This document shows, piece by piece, positions 11,087 to 19,703 of a stretch of 28,043 nt of DNA (within the stretch, counting starts at the first letter, position 1; the number at the start of each line of letters is the position of its first letter). The translations under genes and the position numbers were made by a program. The DNA comes from Paenarthrobacter nitroguajacolicus JCM 14115 (GTDB lineage: Bacteria; Actinomycetota; Actinomycetes; Actinomycetales; Micrococcaceae): the NCBI GenBank assembly GCA_001313365.1, contig BBFS01000062.1, forward strand, positions 1-28,043. Reading direction: 5' to 3'. Below the pieces are notes generated by a model, which did no database searches, had not been told where the DNA came from, and saw only the letters and a program-made list of their open reading frames with translations.

Positions 11087-11182
11087 AACGCTCGCTCACC
11101 TCCCACGTGCTTGACCCAAACGCTCGCTCACCTCCCACGTGCTTAAATCAAACGCTCGCTCACAAACCCACTTTTGAACACG
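11087..11182. repeat. 32-bp-period tandem array A (three units)
   Basis: Units begin at 11087, 11119 and 11151, exactly 32 bases apart. All three start AACGCTCGCTCAC. The first two share the next 13 bases as well (CTCCCACGTGCTT, containing the palindrome CACGTG), while the third tail has diverged. The array lies between the divergent VUT transporter and TetR genes. The same head and spacing recur in arrays at 12809 and 22981. Confidence 0.9.
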
Positions 11183-11221
11183 TTTAGAAACCATGGCATA
11201 CTCATTCTTGAACACGTTCAA
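11174..11221. promoter_or_regulatory. Two TetR-type operator candidates, TTGAACACGTTYAR
   Basis: TTGAACACGTTCAA at 11208-11221 is a dyad of perfect 6-bp arms around a 2-base centre. A near copy, TTGAACACGTTTAG, lies at 11174-11187, with centres 34 bases apart. Both sit directly upstream of the TetR start at 11245, so autoregulation is likely by analogy with the family. Binding is inferred, not shown. Confidence 0.65.
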
Positions 11222-11244
11222 AAATGAGTATGAGGAGCGGCACC

Positions 11245-11910
11245 ATGGCAGCAAAGAGTGAGCAGACCCGCCAGCTGGTGGCCGACGTCGCGCTAAAGAT
11301 GTTCCGTGAAATCGGCTTCGAAAAGACCACCATGCGCGCCATCGCACAGGAGGCCGGAGTCTCGGTCGGCAACGCCTACTACTACTTCGCCTCAAAGGAC
11401 GAACTCGTCCAGGAGCTCTACATCCAAGTGCAGGACGAACACGCCGTGGTGGCGGCGCAGGCACTCGAAGGCATCCAGGATCTCGCCGGGCGCCTCAAAG
11501 CAGTTCTGCACACAGGAGTGGACGTCATGTCTCCCTACCACCAGTTCGGTTCCGACTTCATTGCGACCGCGATCCGGCCGGCTTCGCCCGTCAACCCGTT
11601 CGGCGAGGCGTCCACCGCCGCCCGCGAGGCTTCCCTCGCGATCTTCCGGTCCGCCGTCGAAGGTTCCTCCCCCCCGCCGTCGCGAAAAAGTTGCGCGGCG
11701 ATCTGCCGAACTGCTGTGGCTGGCGTACATGGGCGTCGCGCTGTTCTGGGTTTACGACCGGTCCGAGGGCCAACGCCGCACGCGGAAATTAATCGACGGC
11801 GCAGCCCCCCCGCTGGTGGCCCGAGCTTGTCACTCGCGAAAATTCCCGGTGTCAGCAAGGTCTTCGACGACGTCCTGGGGCTCGTGCGAAGCGTCAAGGA
11901 AAACTCGTGA
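11245..11910 (+). CDS. TetR/AcrR-family transcriptional regulator (frameshifted)
   Basis: The N-terminal DNA-binding domain is textbook: VADVALKMFREIGFEKTTMR, then AIAQEAGVSVGNAYYYFASK with the helix-turn-helix and the YYYF step. The ligand domain follows (DEHAVVAAQALEGIQDLAGR, then DVMSPYHQFGSDFIATAIRP). I choose ATG 11245 because GAGGAG lies 7 bases upstream; in-frame ATGs at 11224 and 11230 lack a site. Frame breaks occur at C7 11669-11675, near 11710 and near 11823; repaired, the end reads LAKIPGVSKVFDDVLGLVRS. The TGA at 11908-11910 overlaps the next ATG. The adjoining operator pair suggests self-control, and the coupled epimerase-like gene is probably its target. Confidence 0.87.
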   Translation: MAAKSEQTRQLVADVALKMFREIGFEKTTMRAIAQEAGVSVGNAYYYFASKDELVQELYIQVQDEHAVVAAQALEGIQDLAGRLKAVLHTGVDVMSPYHQFGSDFIATAIRPASPVNPFGEASTAAREASLAIFRSAVEGSSPPPSRKSCAAICRTAVAGVHGRRAVLGLRPVRGPTPHAEINRRRSPPAGGPSLSLAKIPGVSKVFDDVLGLVRSVKENS

Positions 11911-12825
11911 TGCGGAGGACGGTGGCGATTGCCGGCGCCAGCGGCTTCATTGGAAGCTACTTCCGGCGTCGGTTTGTTGCTGAAGGGTGGGTGGTGCGGA
12001 CGGTCGGGCGGGACACTTCGGCTGACGCTCAATGGCACGACGACGGCGCCATCAGCAAAGCGCTGGACGGCGCCGAACTGCTGGTGAACCTCGCCGGACG
12101 CTCCGTCAATTGCCGTTACAACGAGCGGCACCGGCGGGAAATTCTGGACTCCCGGGTGTTGACGACATGGGCGTTGGGCCGTGCGGTTGCCGCTTGCGCC
12201 GAACCTCCACGGACCTGGATCAACTCGAGCACCGGCACCATTTACCGACACGCGGATGACGAACCCCAGCCTGAGGCGTCTGGCGAACTGGGCAGCGGAT
12301 TCTCCGTGGACGTTGCCCGCGCTTGGGAGGACGAGTTGGCGGCAGCTTCAGTTCCGGACACACGAAAGGTGGCGTTTCGGATTGCGATCGTTCTGGGTGC
12401 AGGTGGTGTCATGAGCCGCTCCGGAATCTTGCTCGGCTGGGACTGGGCGGGTACATGGGTCCGGGGGGGACGCAGAAGTTCAGTTGGATCCACGTGGAGG
12501 ACTTGTTTAGGACGGTGTTGTTCGTGCACGAGCACACTGAGCTGACCGGACCGGTGAACGCGGCAACACCCTATCCTGTGGACAACCGCGAGCTGATGTC
12601 ACTTGTCCGGCAAAGCATGGGTGTCCCGTTCGGCATCCCAACACCCGCGTGGCTGCTCGAAGCGGGCGCCATCCTGATCCGCACACAAACAGAGCTTGTG
12701 CTGAAGAGCCGATGGGTGGAGCCCCCCCGGAAACTGCTCGACGCCGGGTTCGCGTTTGAGCACCCAACCCTGGCCGGTGCCTCAACCAGATCGCCGAGGG
12801 AAGAGACGAACGCTCGCTCACATAA
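11910..12825 (+). CDS. TIGR01777-family epimerase-like SDR protein (frameshifted)
   Basis: NAD(P)-binding atypical SDR of the YfcH group. The N-terminal cofactor motif is IAGASGFIGSYF. Family features follow in order: LVNLAGRSVNCRYNERHRRE, INSSTGTIYRHADDEPQ, then WEDELAAA, IAIVLGAGGVM, and after the break GGYMGPG and FSWIHVEDL. The C-terminal DUF1731-like segment includes WVEPPRKLLDAGF. ATG 11910 overlaps the TetR stop (TGATG). Breaks are near 12419 and 12781. After the second repair the protein ends DERSLT at TAA 12823-12825, inside the first unit of repeat array B. The enzyme's substrate is unknown for this family. Confidence 0.85.
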
Positions 12826-12905
12826 TCACCCCCTCAGCCGAACGCTCACCCACATAATCACCCCCCGCGACCAAACGCTCGCTCACATCACCCGGAGGTA
12901 GTCAT
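12809..12905. repeat. 32-bp-period tandem array B (three units)
   Basis: Units start at 12809 (AACGCTCGCTCAC), 12841 (AACGCTCACCCAC) and 12874 (AACGCTCGCTCAC), spaced 32 and 33 bases. The first two share the tail ATAATCACCCCC. The spacing of 33 comes with a run of six C that may be inflated by one. Unit 1 encodes the last codons and stop of the epimerase-like gene, and unit 3 contains the GGAGG ribosome site of the next gene. Confidence 0.9.
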
Positions 12906-13355
12906 GAGCCAGAACCCTTGGTCAATCGATGAAGAGTACGCGCCGGCAACAAGGAGCCCATCCACCGGATGGCGCTACGGACCGAAGGATCGGGTGGTGC
13001 TGGGAGGCAAGGAACTGACTCTGGCATCGCCGTGGCGCACCTGACGTTCTGTGTGTTGCTGTCCAGCCAGAGTCCCGAGTGGGCCGTTGTCTTTTTCATC
13101 TACAGCCTGCTCCCCGTCTGGGCAGTTGGTGCCGCGGTAGGTTCCATCCTCGGACTCGCCCTGCGACGCGTTCGGAATCAGTGGCTTCACGTGGCCGCAT
13201 TCTTCGCTGCGGGAATGCTCATGTGTGTGCCTTTCGGCGCATTTTCGTCCACGGGTTCACTTCTGTTTTCGTCGTCGATTGCCGTCGCAGCGGGAGTTGG
13301 CCGCCTTGCCATCTGGAAACTGGTGCGCATCAACCGTGCCGGTGAACCTATATAG
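12904..13355 (+). CDS. Small integral membrane protein, function unknown (frameshifted)
   Basis: The start ATG at 12904 follows GGAGG. The first about 37 residues are polar (MSQNPWSIDEEYAPATRSPS). After a single-base repair near 13013 the rest is hydrophobic, with roughly three membrane helices: HLTFCVLLSSQ through FFIYSLLPVW, VGAAVGSILGLAL, and WLHVAAFFAAGMLMCVPFGA, then a final helix around SSSIAVAAGVGRLAIW. The end is basic and short (KLVRINRAGEPI). No family recognised. It faces the methyltransferase-like gene convergently, and the 3' ends touch. Confidence 0.6.
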
Positions 13356-13874
13356 CGCGGAACATCCCGCTCATAGTCGGCGTATGCCTCGCCAAATCGC
13401 TGACGGAGCATGGATTCTTCCCACAACACGCCCAGATGTTCCACCAGCATTCCAGCAGCATAGTCACCACGGGCCAGGCAGAACCCCCCCTGGAGACCGC
13501 CACCCCCCCTGCGTGAATCATCCACCACCCGAGATACATCGGATGGCGGCTCGCAGCATAGGGGCCGGTGGTCACTAAGCCTCGGGGTGGCCCAGCTGAA
13601 AGCTTCCCGCCGTTTCACGCCGGCGCTCCCAAACCGCCCAACCGGTGATTCCTGCGCCGGCCAGCACCAACACAGCGCCGGCCGCTTTATGTCCGACGCT
13701 GCGCTCAGGGACGGAAACGGGATGCAAGCGGTCGAGGACTGCATCCAGCACCAGACCGGCAACTTGTCCCGGCGGCAGCGGAACATTGGCTGCCTCCTGT
13801 TTCACTGCGCGCGCCACACGCAGAAATGCGCCCATGCCAAGAAGATAACCCCCCCGGCGGTTCAGGAAAGCCAC
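13348..13874 (-). CDS. Isoprenylcysteine carboxyl methyltransferase-like membrane protein (frameshifted)
   Basis: The N-terminal part (VKQEAANVPLPPGQVAGLVL, then a hydrophobic stretch AAGAVLVLAGAGITGWAVW) precedes the signature of the ICMT/PEMT family: TTGPYAASRHPMYLGWW, then VEHLGVLWEESMLRQRFGEA and ADYERDVPRYI. The SRHPMY and EE...RFG...Y...VPRYI elements are the SAM- and substrate-binding features of that family. A GTG at 13874 is the likely start. Breaks are near 13575 and near 13451. Two G7 runs (about 13485 and 13502 on the plus strand as C7) give HAGGVAVSRGGS where single Gly is expected. The true stop is uncertain because the motif frame runs on past 13348. Confidence 0.72.
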
Positions 13875-14151
13875 AGCGGAAGCTGCAGCCGGGAATCCAA
13901 GGCAAGCGACCGCCGTCGGACCTCAACTCGGGCCAGCCGAAACCTAAGGAAGTGTTAGGAAATCCCCCCCCGCGAGCTAGGCTGTGCCGTGCATCACCCA
14001 TAGTTTGGAACATGTCCTCTTCACCTTGGAGGGCCTTTCTTAGTCGACGAAGAGCCATGCGCAAGGACGCCATGAGCACCAGCTTCATGGACAGAACGAA
14101 CTCATGCAAGACACGGCTGCCGTATCAGGCGCCGTCCAGGAAGGTTCATTG

Positions 14152-15552
14152 ATGAGCACCCAACAAGCTGAAACTCTGAGCGAAGCCGCCCAGACACGCA
14201 AGGCCGTGAGCAACATCCTCAAGGGCTCCGCGGGCAACCTCGTGGAGTGGTTCGACCTCTACGTCTACACGGTTTTCGCGGCGTATTTCCAGTCGCACTT
14301 TTTCAACTCCTCGGACGACCTGCAGGCAGGGCTTGAGGCGATGGCCGTCTTCTCGACGTCGTTCCTCATGCGCCCGATCGGCAGCTGGTTCTTCGGCCGC
14401 TACGCCGACCGCAAGGGCCGCAAGGCTGCGCTGACACTCAGCGTGACCATGATGTCTGCCGGGTCCTTCGCCATCGCCATTTTGCCGACGCAGGATGTCA
14501 TCGGCCTCTGGGCTCTGATTCTGCTGGTGTTCATCCGCATGGTCCAGGGTTTCTCAGTGGGCGGCGAGTACGGTACCAGCGCCACCTACATGTCCGAAGC
14601 TGCAACGGCCAAGCGCCGCGGCTTCTTCTCCAGTTTCCAGTACGTCACACTGATCGGCGGCCAGATGCTGGCCCTCCTGGTGCTGGTGATCCTGCAGAAC
14701 ACCATGAGCAAGGAGGACCTGACGGAGTGGGGGGGCTGGCGCATTCCGTTTGCCATCGGAGGCGTGGCTGCGCTGGTCGTTCTCTGGCTCCGCCGTTCCA
14801 TGGAAGAAACCCTCTCTTCCGATCAGCTCCGCGCCGCGCACGTCAAGGTTGCGGGCGAAGCACAGCCCGGCACAATGAAGCTGCTGTTCACCAAGCATTG
14901 GAAGCCACTGCTCATCTGCATCGGCATCACCCTCGGCGGCACCGTGGCGTTCTACACGTACACCAACTTCATCCTGAAGTTCATGAACGATACGTCCGGC
15001 ATCGCCAAGACCGATACCTCCGTGATCAACTTCTGGGCGCTGTTCATCTTCATGTTGCTGCAGCCCGTGTACGGCATGCTCTCCGACAAGATCGGCCGCA
15101 AGCCGTTGCTGATCTGGTTCGGCGTCACAGGCGTCCTGTTCACGTGGCCGCTGCTCTCCACACTGGCTGGAACCAAGGATCCGTTCGTGGCGTTCCTCCT
15201 GATGTTCGGTGGCCTGCTGATGGTGGGCGGCTACACGTCCATCAACGCGCTGGTGAAGGCTGAACTGTTCCCGGCATCCATCCGCGCGCTCGGCGTTGGA
15301 CTCGGGTATGCGATTGCCAACTCGCTGTTCGGCGGGACGGTTCCGCTGATCGGTGCGGCCCTGCAGAAGTCGGGCCAGGTGGACATGTTCTTCACCTATG
15401 TCACGGCTGCGATCTTCATCTCCCTGCTGGTGTACATCTTCGCTCTGAAGAACAAGAAGCCGACGCACTTGGACGCGGAGCAGGGCAACGCCTTCGCGGC
15501 AAAGGGCACTGCGAAGGACGACGACGACAAGAAGGACCTCGTCAACGCCTGA
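14152..15552 (+). CDS. MHS-family (metabolite:H+ symporter) MFS transporter
   Basis: The longest unbroken reading frame here: 466 residues from ATG 14152 (MSTQQAETLSEAAQTRKAVS, ribosome site AGGAAGG). The MHS signature is present: NLVEWFDLYVYTVFAAYFQS in the first helix, the loop 2-3 motif GRYADRKGRKAALTL, then GGEYGTSATYMSEAA in helix 5 and SDKIGRKPLLIW in the loop 8-9 repeat of the motif. Twelve membrane helices are expected. Relatives (KgtP, ShiA, citrate or proline/betaine carriers) move organic acids or zwitterions with protons. The substrate is not fixed, but the downstream two-component/TAXI genes suggest a carboxylate. A G7 at 14729-14735 gives WGGWRIPF in place of the family's WGWRIPF. 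The 277 bases upstream contain only a weak CCTAA/TTAGG dyad at 13943-13959. Confidence 0.9.
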   Translation: MSTQQAETLSEAAQTRKAVSNILKGSAGNLVEWFDLYVYTVFAAYFQSHFFNSSDDLQAGLEAMAVFSTSFLMRPIGSWFFGRYADRKGRKAALTLSVTMMSAGSFAIAILPTQDVIGLWALILLVFIRMVQGFSVGGEYGTSATYMSEAATAKRRGFFSSFQYVTLIGGQMLALLVLVILQNTMSKEDLTEWGGWRIPFAIGGVAALVVLWLRRSMEETLSSDQLRAAHVKVAGEAQPGTMKLLFTKHWKPLLICIGITLGGTVAFYTYTNFILKFMNDTSGIAKTDTSVINFWALFIFMLLQPVYGMLSDKIGRKPLLIWFGVTGVLFTWPLLSTLAGTKDPFVAFLLMFGGLLMVGGYTSINALVKAELFPASIRALGVGLGYAIANSLFGGTVPLIGAALQKSGQVDMFFTYVTAAIFISLLVYIFALKNKKPTHLDAEQGNAFAAKGTAKDDDDKKDLVNA

Positions 15553-15562
15553 CCTGGCTGCC

Positions 15563-15621
15563 TTGTGAGGCCCGCTTTGCGCCCTTTGGATACTCCGAAG
15601 AGCGCAGAGCGGGCCTCACAA
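15563..15621. terminator. 20-bp inverted repeat, terminator of the MHS transporter gene
   Basis: TTGTGAGGCCCGCTTTGCGC (15563-15582) matches the reverse complement of 15602-15621 at 19 of 20 positions, with a 19-base loop. It begins 11 bases after the transporter stop and ends before the repeats that precede the response regulator, so it should separate the two transcription units. No T tract follows. Confidence 0.7.
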
Positions 15622-15636
15622 CGTTAAGCTCTAGTA

Positions 15637-15714
15637 GCGAACCAAAACCGCGATCCAAAGCCCGCGAACCAAAACCCGCGAACCAACCCATGAACCAAAC
15701 CCGCGAACCAGCCC
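15637..15714. repeat. Six tandem copies of a GCGAACCAAAACCC-like 12-14 bp repeat
   Basis: Units begin at 15637, 15650, 15664, 15678, 15690 and 15703 and share the core GAACCAAA(A)CCC with small changes. The block ends 22 bases before the GTG start of the response regulator, exactly where a promoter and regulator sites should lie. It is iteron-like, so it may be a cluster of binding sites for the response regulator; that is inference. Confidence 0.8.
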
Positions 15715-15736
15715 AGCAAGCCAAAGGACCCTGACC

Positions 15737-16397
15737 GTGCACGTGCTCATCGTCGAGGATGACGACGCCATGCGTCGGCCTTGAGTGCAGCCGTCGCCTC
15801 CGCCGGCCACAAGCACACCCGGGTATCCCGCGGCGAGGACGCACTCCTGGCCCACCGGCAACACGAAGTGATCCTGCTGGACCTCGGCCTTCCGGACCTG
15901 GATGGCTTGGACGTCCTGCGCAAACTGCGCCAGGTCACACAGATCCCCCCCATCTTGATCCTGACCGCACGCGACGACGAACGGAGTGTGGTGCTGGGCC
16001 TCCGGTCCGGAGCCGATGACTACCTGGTCAAGCCCGTGAAGCTCGTGGAATTGCTCGCCAGAATCGAAGCTGTCACCCGGCGCACCAGCCGTTCCGGCAG
16101 GAGCTCCGCATGCCATTGTCCTCGGAGATTTGGAAGTAGACCTCGATCGCCGGGTGGCCTCGGTGGGCACAAGACAACTCGCCCTAACCGCAACCGAATT
16201 CGACCTCCTCAGCCTGCTGGTCAGGAACGCAGGTCGGTGGTGACCCGGGAGCAGATCCTGGACGCACTCTGGGGCGATGCATTCCTGGCACACTCCCGGT
16301 CCTTGGACGTGCACCTCACGGGCCTCAGGTCCAAGCTCCAACTTCCCGGTTCATCATCAACGTCCGAGGCGTCGGCTACCGCGTAGAGCAACCGTGA
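15737..16397 (+). CDS. OmpR-family response regulator (frameshifted)
   Basis: Receiver domain: VHVLIVEDDDAM with the acidic pair, EVILLDLGLPDLDGLDVLRK with the phospho-acceptor Asp, LILTAR, and DDYLVKP with the conserved Lys. The C-terminal winged helix follows (LALTATEFDLLSLLVRNAG, VVTREQILDALWGD, SLDVHLTGLRSKL, and finally INVRGVGYRVEQP). The GTG start at 15737 follows AAGGA. Breaks are near 15779, 16090, 16234 and 16346. The TGA at 16395-16397 overlaps the kinase start (GTGA). C7 15945-15951 gives IPPILILTAR where IPILILTAR is usual. The nearest described group is TctD-like regulators of tricarboxylate uptake. Confidence 0.88.
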
Positions 16398-17817
16398 AAG
16401 TCCGCGTCCTCGGCATCCTCAGCCTGCTGGTTGTTGTCATTGTGGTGACGGTATCCAGCGTGATCCTGACATCGGCCAGCAGGGAGCTCACCCAGGAGCT
16501 GCAGATCAACCGCGTCGCAGCCCTCAACCGCTTTGCGCAACTGGCCAGCGACGCCGCAGAGGACAACAACACAACCCAACTGCAGCGCGAGATGGACCGC
16601 TATTCCGAGCTTTATGGTGAAGGAATCCTGATCCGGCTCCAACAGAAGACCTCCGCTCCGGGGGGCCTCAGCGAGGACCAACCAGAGGTCAGCGAAGCGC
16701 TGAACCGGGCGAGCCTCAATCTCAGCGACACTACGCTGAACCCCCCCATCCGGGCGTTCGGCACAGGCAACGACTTCATCTCCAGGTCCTTCGGCACGGC
16801 CAGCCAGGTACTCGGCGAAGTGGTTGTTGAAGTCAACCTGGACGCAGCCCGGCAGAAGCTACGGGAGCGGTGGCTCGTCGTCGGGTTTGCCGCTGTGGCG
16901 CTGGGCATGCTGCTGCTCGTAGCGGCGTCGCGGATCACGGCCTGGGTTTTGCGCCCGGTCCACCGGCTGAGCAAGGCAGTCCACGAGCTCGCGGCCACGG
17001 GCAAAACCAGCCAGCTTCCCGAAGCCGGTCCGCCTGAATTGCGTGAGTTAAGCCGCTCCTTCACGGCCATGGCCGACACCGTGACCCGGAGCATGGAGTC
17101 GCAGCGCCGGCTCATCGCCGATACTTCACATCAACTCCGGAACCCTGTTGGGGGGCGCTTCGGCTTCGGATCGATCTGCTGCAGCTCGCCTTGAACTCGG
17201 AGCCTGAGAAGGACGCGGCAGCCGGCGTCGTGGCCGAACTTGAGCGGGTGGAAGAAATGCTCGACGGCGTGCTGAAGCTGGCAACCGCTGAACACCGCGC
17301 CTCTGAAGGCTCTGCCCGTGTGGAGCCGGCATCAGATCACAAACGCCTGGCCGTCATCGACCCCTTCCCTGTCCTGCAAGGTGAAGTGGAGAGGGCGACG
17401 CCGGCCGCTCGCCTTGCCGGGTCGGAGCTGACGTTGGAGGTCCAGCGTCGGAAAACCAGATCGTTTGTGACCCGGATGAACTCGCGCACATGGTGGGTGA
17501 ACTCCTCGCCAATGCCCTCAAATACGCTCCGGGGGGGCACGCATCACGGTGGCGAGCCGGCAGACGCAGGGAGCACCGCCGTCGAGGTTTCCGACGACGG
17601 TCCCGGCCTCCCGGCCGATCAACTCGCCGCGTCCACCACCAGATTCTGGCGGGCACCACAGCACAGCAGGATCCCCCCCGGTAATGGGCTGGGTATGACC
17701 ATTGTGGAACGGCTCGCTGAAGCGAACGGCGCGAAGCTGGTCCTGGAAGCGAATGAGCCACACGGGCTGACTGCCCGGCTGGAATTTGCGCGGCCGAGGT
17801 ACGGTTCGCATGCCTGA
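16394..17817 (+). CDS. Two-component sensor histidine kinase, TctE-like (frameshifted)
   Basis: The start GTG overlaps the regulator stop by four bases. Order of parts: membrane helix about residues 6-26, extracytoplasmic sensor region of about 130 residues, second membrane helix about 160-178, HAMP linker (WVLRPVHRLSKAVHELAATG), then the H-box SHQLRNP with His about residue 246. In the ATPase part, ELLANALKYAPG is the N-box, DDGPGLP the G1 box and GNGLGMTIVERLAEANG the G2 box. Breaks are at G6 17150-17155, near 17442, at G7 17531-17537 and near 17571. The gene after it encodes a substrate-binding lipoprotein, overlapping by eight bases. This organisation suggests that the kinase reads the liganded binding protein. 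Confidence 0.87.
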
Positions 17818-18801
17818 GTTACCTGCGATCTCCCGGCGAAGCGCCCTATTAGCAGTTGCCGTGCTCGGCTTGGGCGGCGGCCTGCTCGCATCAACTGCGG
17901 CCTGCACACCGGAGGAAGGGCCACCGGAACTGACCGTTGCCGGCGGCGAATCCGGCGGCTTCTACTTAGAGTTTGCCGCCCTCCTCGCGGACCTGCTGCA
18001 GCGGGAAAGGGTGACTGAAAAGGCAATCGCGCTGACCACCGGCGGAAGTCTGGAGAACATCCAGCGGGTCTTATCCGGCGAGGCCACGCTAGCCGTCGCA
18101 CTGGCCGACGCTGCGGCGCAGGCCACAGCCCTTGGCAAGGACGACGGGCAGTTGGTGGCGCTGGGAAAGGTGTACCAAAACTACGTCCACTGCATTGTGC
18201 GCGAGGACAGCGGCATCCGAACCTTCGCCGACCTCGCCGGGAAGACCGCAGGCGTGGGCGAAGTGGGCTCGGGCACTACCCTGACGGCCGGCCGGATCAT
18301 TGCTGCCGCAGGACTCTCGGGCGCGACGGCAGGGCCGGGCAGGGCCGTGAGCCAGGTCAACCTTGGGTTGAACCAAGCGCTGGCGTCACTGCGAGACGGT
18401 TCGATTGACGTGATGATCCAGTCCGGAGGTGTCCCTACTGCGCCCATCGCTGCCGCGGCACAGTCCCTTGGCGTGCGTCTCCTCGACCTCTCCGAGCTCG
18501 TTCCGGCAACACGGGCTCAGTCGGAATTCTTCTACGACCGCGTCCTCATTCCCGCAAACAGCTACGGAAACGCGCCTGCCGTGTGGACCGTGGGAGTGGC
18601 CAACCTGCTTCTGTGCCGTAGGGATCTGGCGGATCATGTTGTCCGGCAAATCGTGGAGTTGCTGGTGGGGCAGGCTCAGGATCTGGTGCCGAAGTCCAGC
18701 ACTGGCGTTCAATTCCTCAGCCGGAAACTCTGATCAACACAGCTGGCCTGCCCCCCCTGCATCCGGCTGCAGAGGCGACTTACCGGGCGCTGCACGGTTA
18801 A
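17810..18801 (+). CDS. TAXI-family solute-binding lipoprotein (C-terminus frameshifted)
   Basis: The start ATG at 17810 overlaps the kinase stop. The signal peptide has an SRR pair (residues 8-10, possible Tat) and a hydrophobic core, and ends in TAAC with Cys32 as likely lipid-anchored residue. The mature part shows TAXI features: TVAGGESGGFYLEFAALLAD, then NIQRVLSGEATLAVALADAA, a middle segment GVGEVGSGTTLTAGRIIAAA, and DVMIQSGGVPT. The visible frame stops early at 18733. If one C is restored near 18721, the C-terminus reads PETLINTAGLPLHPAAEATY and ends at the TAA 18799-18801, the normal TAXI tail with HPAA. No TRAP membrane subunits are nearby, so it may serve sensing more than transport. 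Confidence 0.85.
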
Positions 18802-18867
18802 GCCTGCACGGTTAGCCGGGCGGCGCGAAAATCGGTGTGTGACCGAGCGAATGGCAAAATGGAACAC

Positions 18868-19703
18868 ATGACTTCAGCCGTTGCCCCTGCCATTGCCCTG
18901 ACCATTGCCGGCTCCGAAGCGACCGGTGGCGCCGGCGCACAGGCCGACCTCAAGACCTTCCAGGAACTCGGAGTGTTCGGCATCGCGAACCTCACGTGCA
19001 TTGTTTCCTTCAACCCGCAGGACAACTGGAACCATCGTTTTGTGCCCGTGGACCAGCAAGTCATTGCAGACCAGTTGGAAGCCACGACGGCGGCATATGG
19101 TGCCGCTTCCGGCGCACCTTCCGTGCTGGATACCGTGAAGATCGGCATGCTCGGAAGCCCGGCAACCATCAGCACCGTGGAAAACGCACTGACCGACGGC
19201 TTCTTCAGGCACGTAGTGCTGGACCCGGTGCTGATCTGCAAGGGACAGGAACCTGGCCACGCCCTGGACACCGACCAGCCTTGAAGGCGCAGATCCTGCC
19301 GTTGGCTACGTTCGTCACTCCCAACCACTTCGAGGCCGAGTCGTTGTCCGGACTCACCATCACCGATGAAGAGTCGCTCAAGGCCGCCGCCATTCGCATC
19401 CATGAGATCAGCGGCGCAGCAGTCCTTGCCAAGGGTGGGGTTCGGCTGGAAGGCCCGGACGCCGTCGACGTTTACTACGACGGCGAGACGCTGGAGGTCC
19501 TGCGCGCGCCCAAGGTCGGCGAGGTAGCTGTATCCGGTGCCGGCTGCTCGCTTGCTGCCGCAGTGACTGCCGAGCTGGCCAAGGGTGCGGCGCCGCTGGA
19601 AGCTGCCCGAACGGCGAAGGCTTTCGTGACCGCCGGCATCAAGAACCGAGTGTCCTCGGGTGCTCCGTTTGATGCCCTGTGGCAGGGCGGGGGGGCCAGC
19701 TAG
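18868..19703 (+). CDS. ThiD-like hydroxymethylpyrimidine/pyridoxal kinase (frameshifted)
   Basis: Ribokinase-fold kinase that phosphorylates HMP (thiamine synthesis) or pyridoxal. The N-terminal motif is LTIAGSEATGGAGAQADLKT, followed by GVFGIANLTCIVSFN, VKIGMLGSP, VLDPVLICKG, FVTPNHFEAESLSGL and the anion-hole segment VSGAGCSLAAAVTAELAKGA. The SEATGG in place of the usual SDSSGG and the GAGC end are seen in the PdxK/ThiD subgroup, so pyridoxal kinase activity is a real alternative. The break is near 19278, where DTDQ and ALKAQILPL join if one G of GGCC is restored. A G7 (about 19688) adds a Gly at the C-terminus. The stop shares CTAG (19700-19703) with the convergent gene. Confidence 0.85.

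Noticed and set aside
11087..11182. CRISPR array
   Set aside because: Period of 32 bases is far too short for repeat plus spacer, tails inside a locus are alike, and no cas genes are near.
13875..14151. Small leader gene upstream of the MHS transporter (for example ATG 14057 or 14104)
   Set aside because: No ribosome site or conserved protein; the 14104 start is merely an in-frame extension of the transporter without upstream signal.
14554..15468. 304-codon minus-strand frame inside the MHS transporter
   Set aside because: Composition is rich in Arg, Gln, His and Glu, as expected for the antisense of a hydrophobic transporter; the plus-strand protein has all family motifs.
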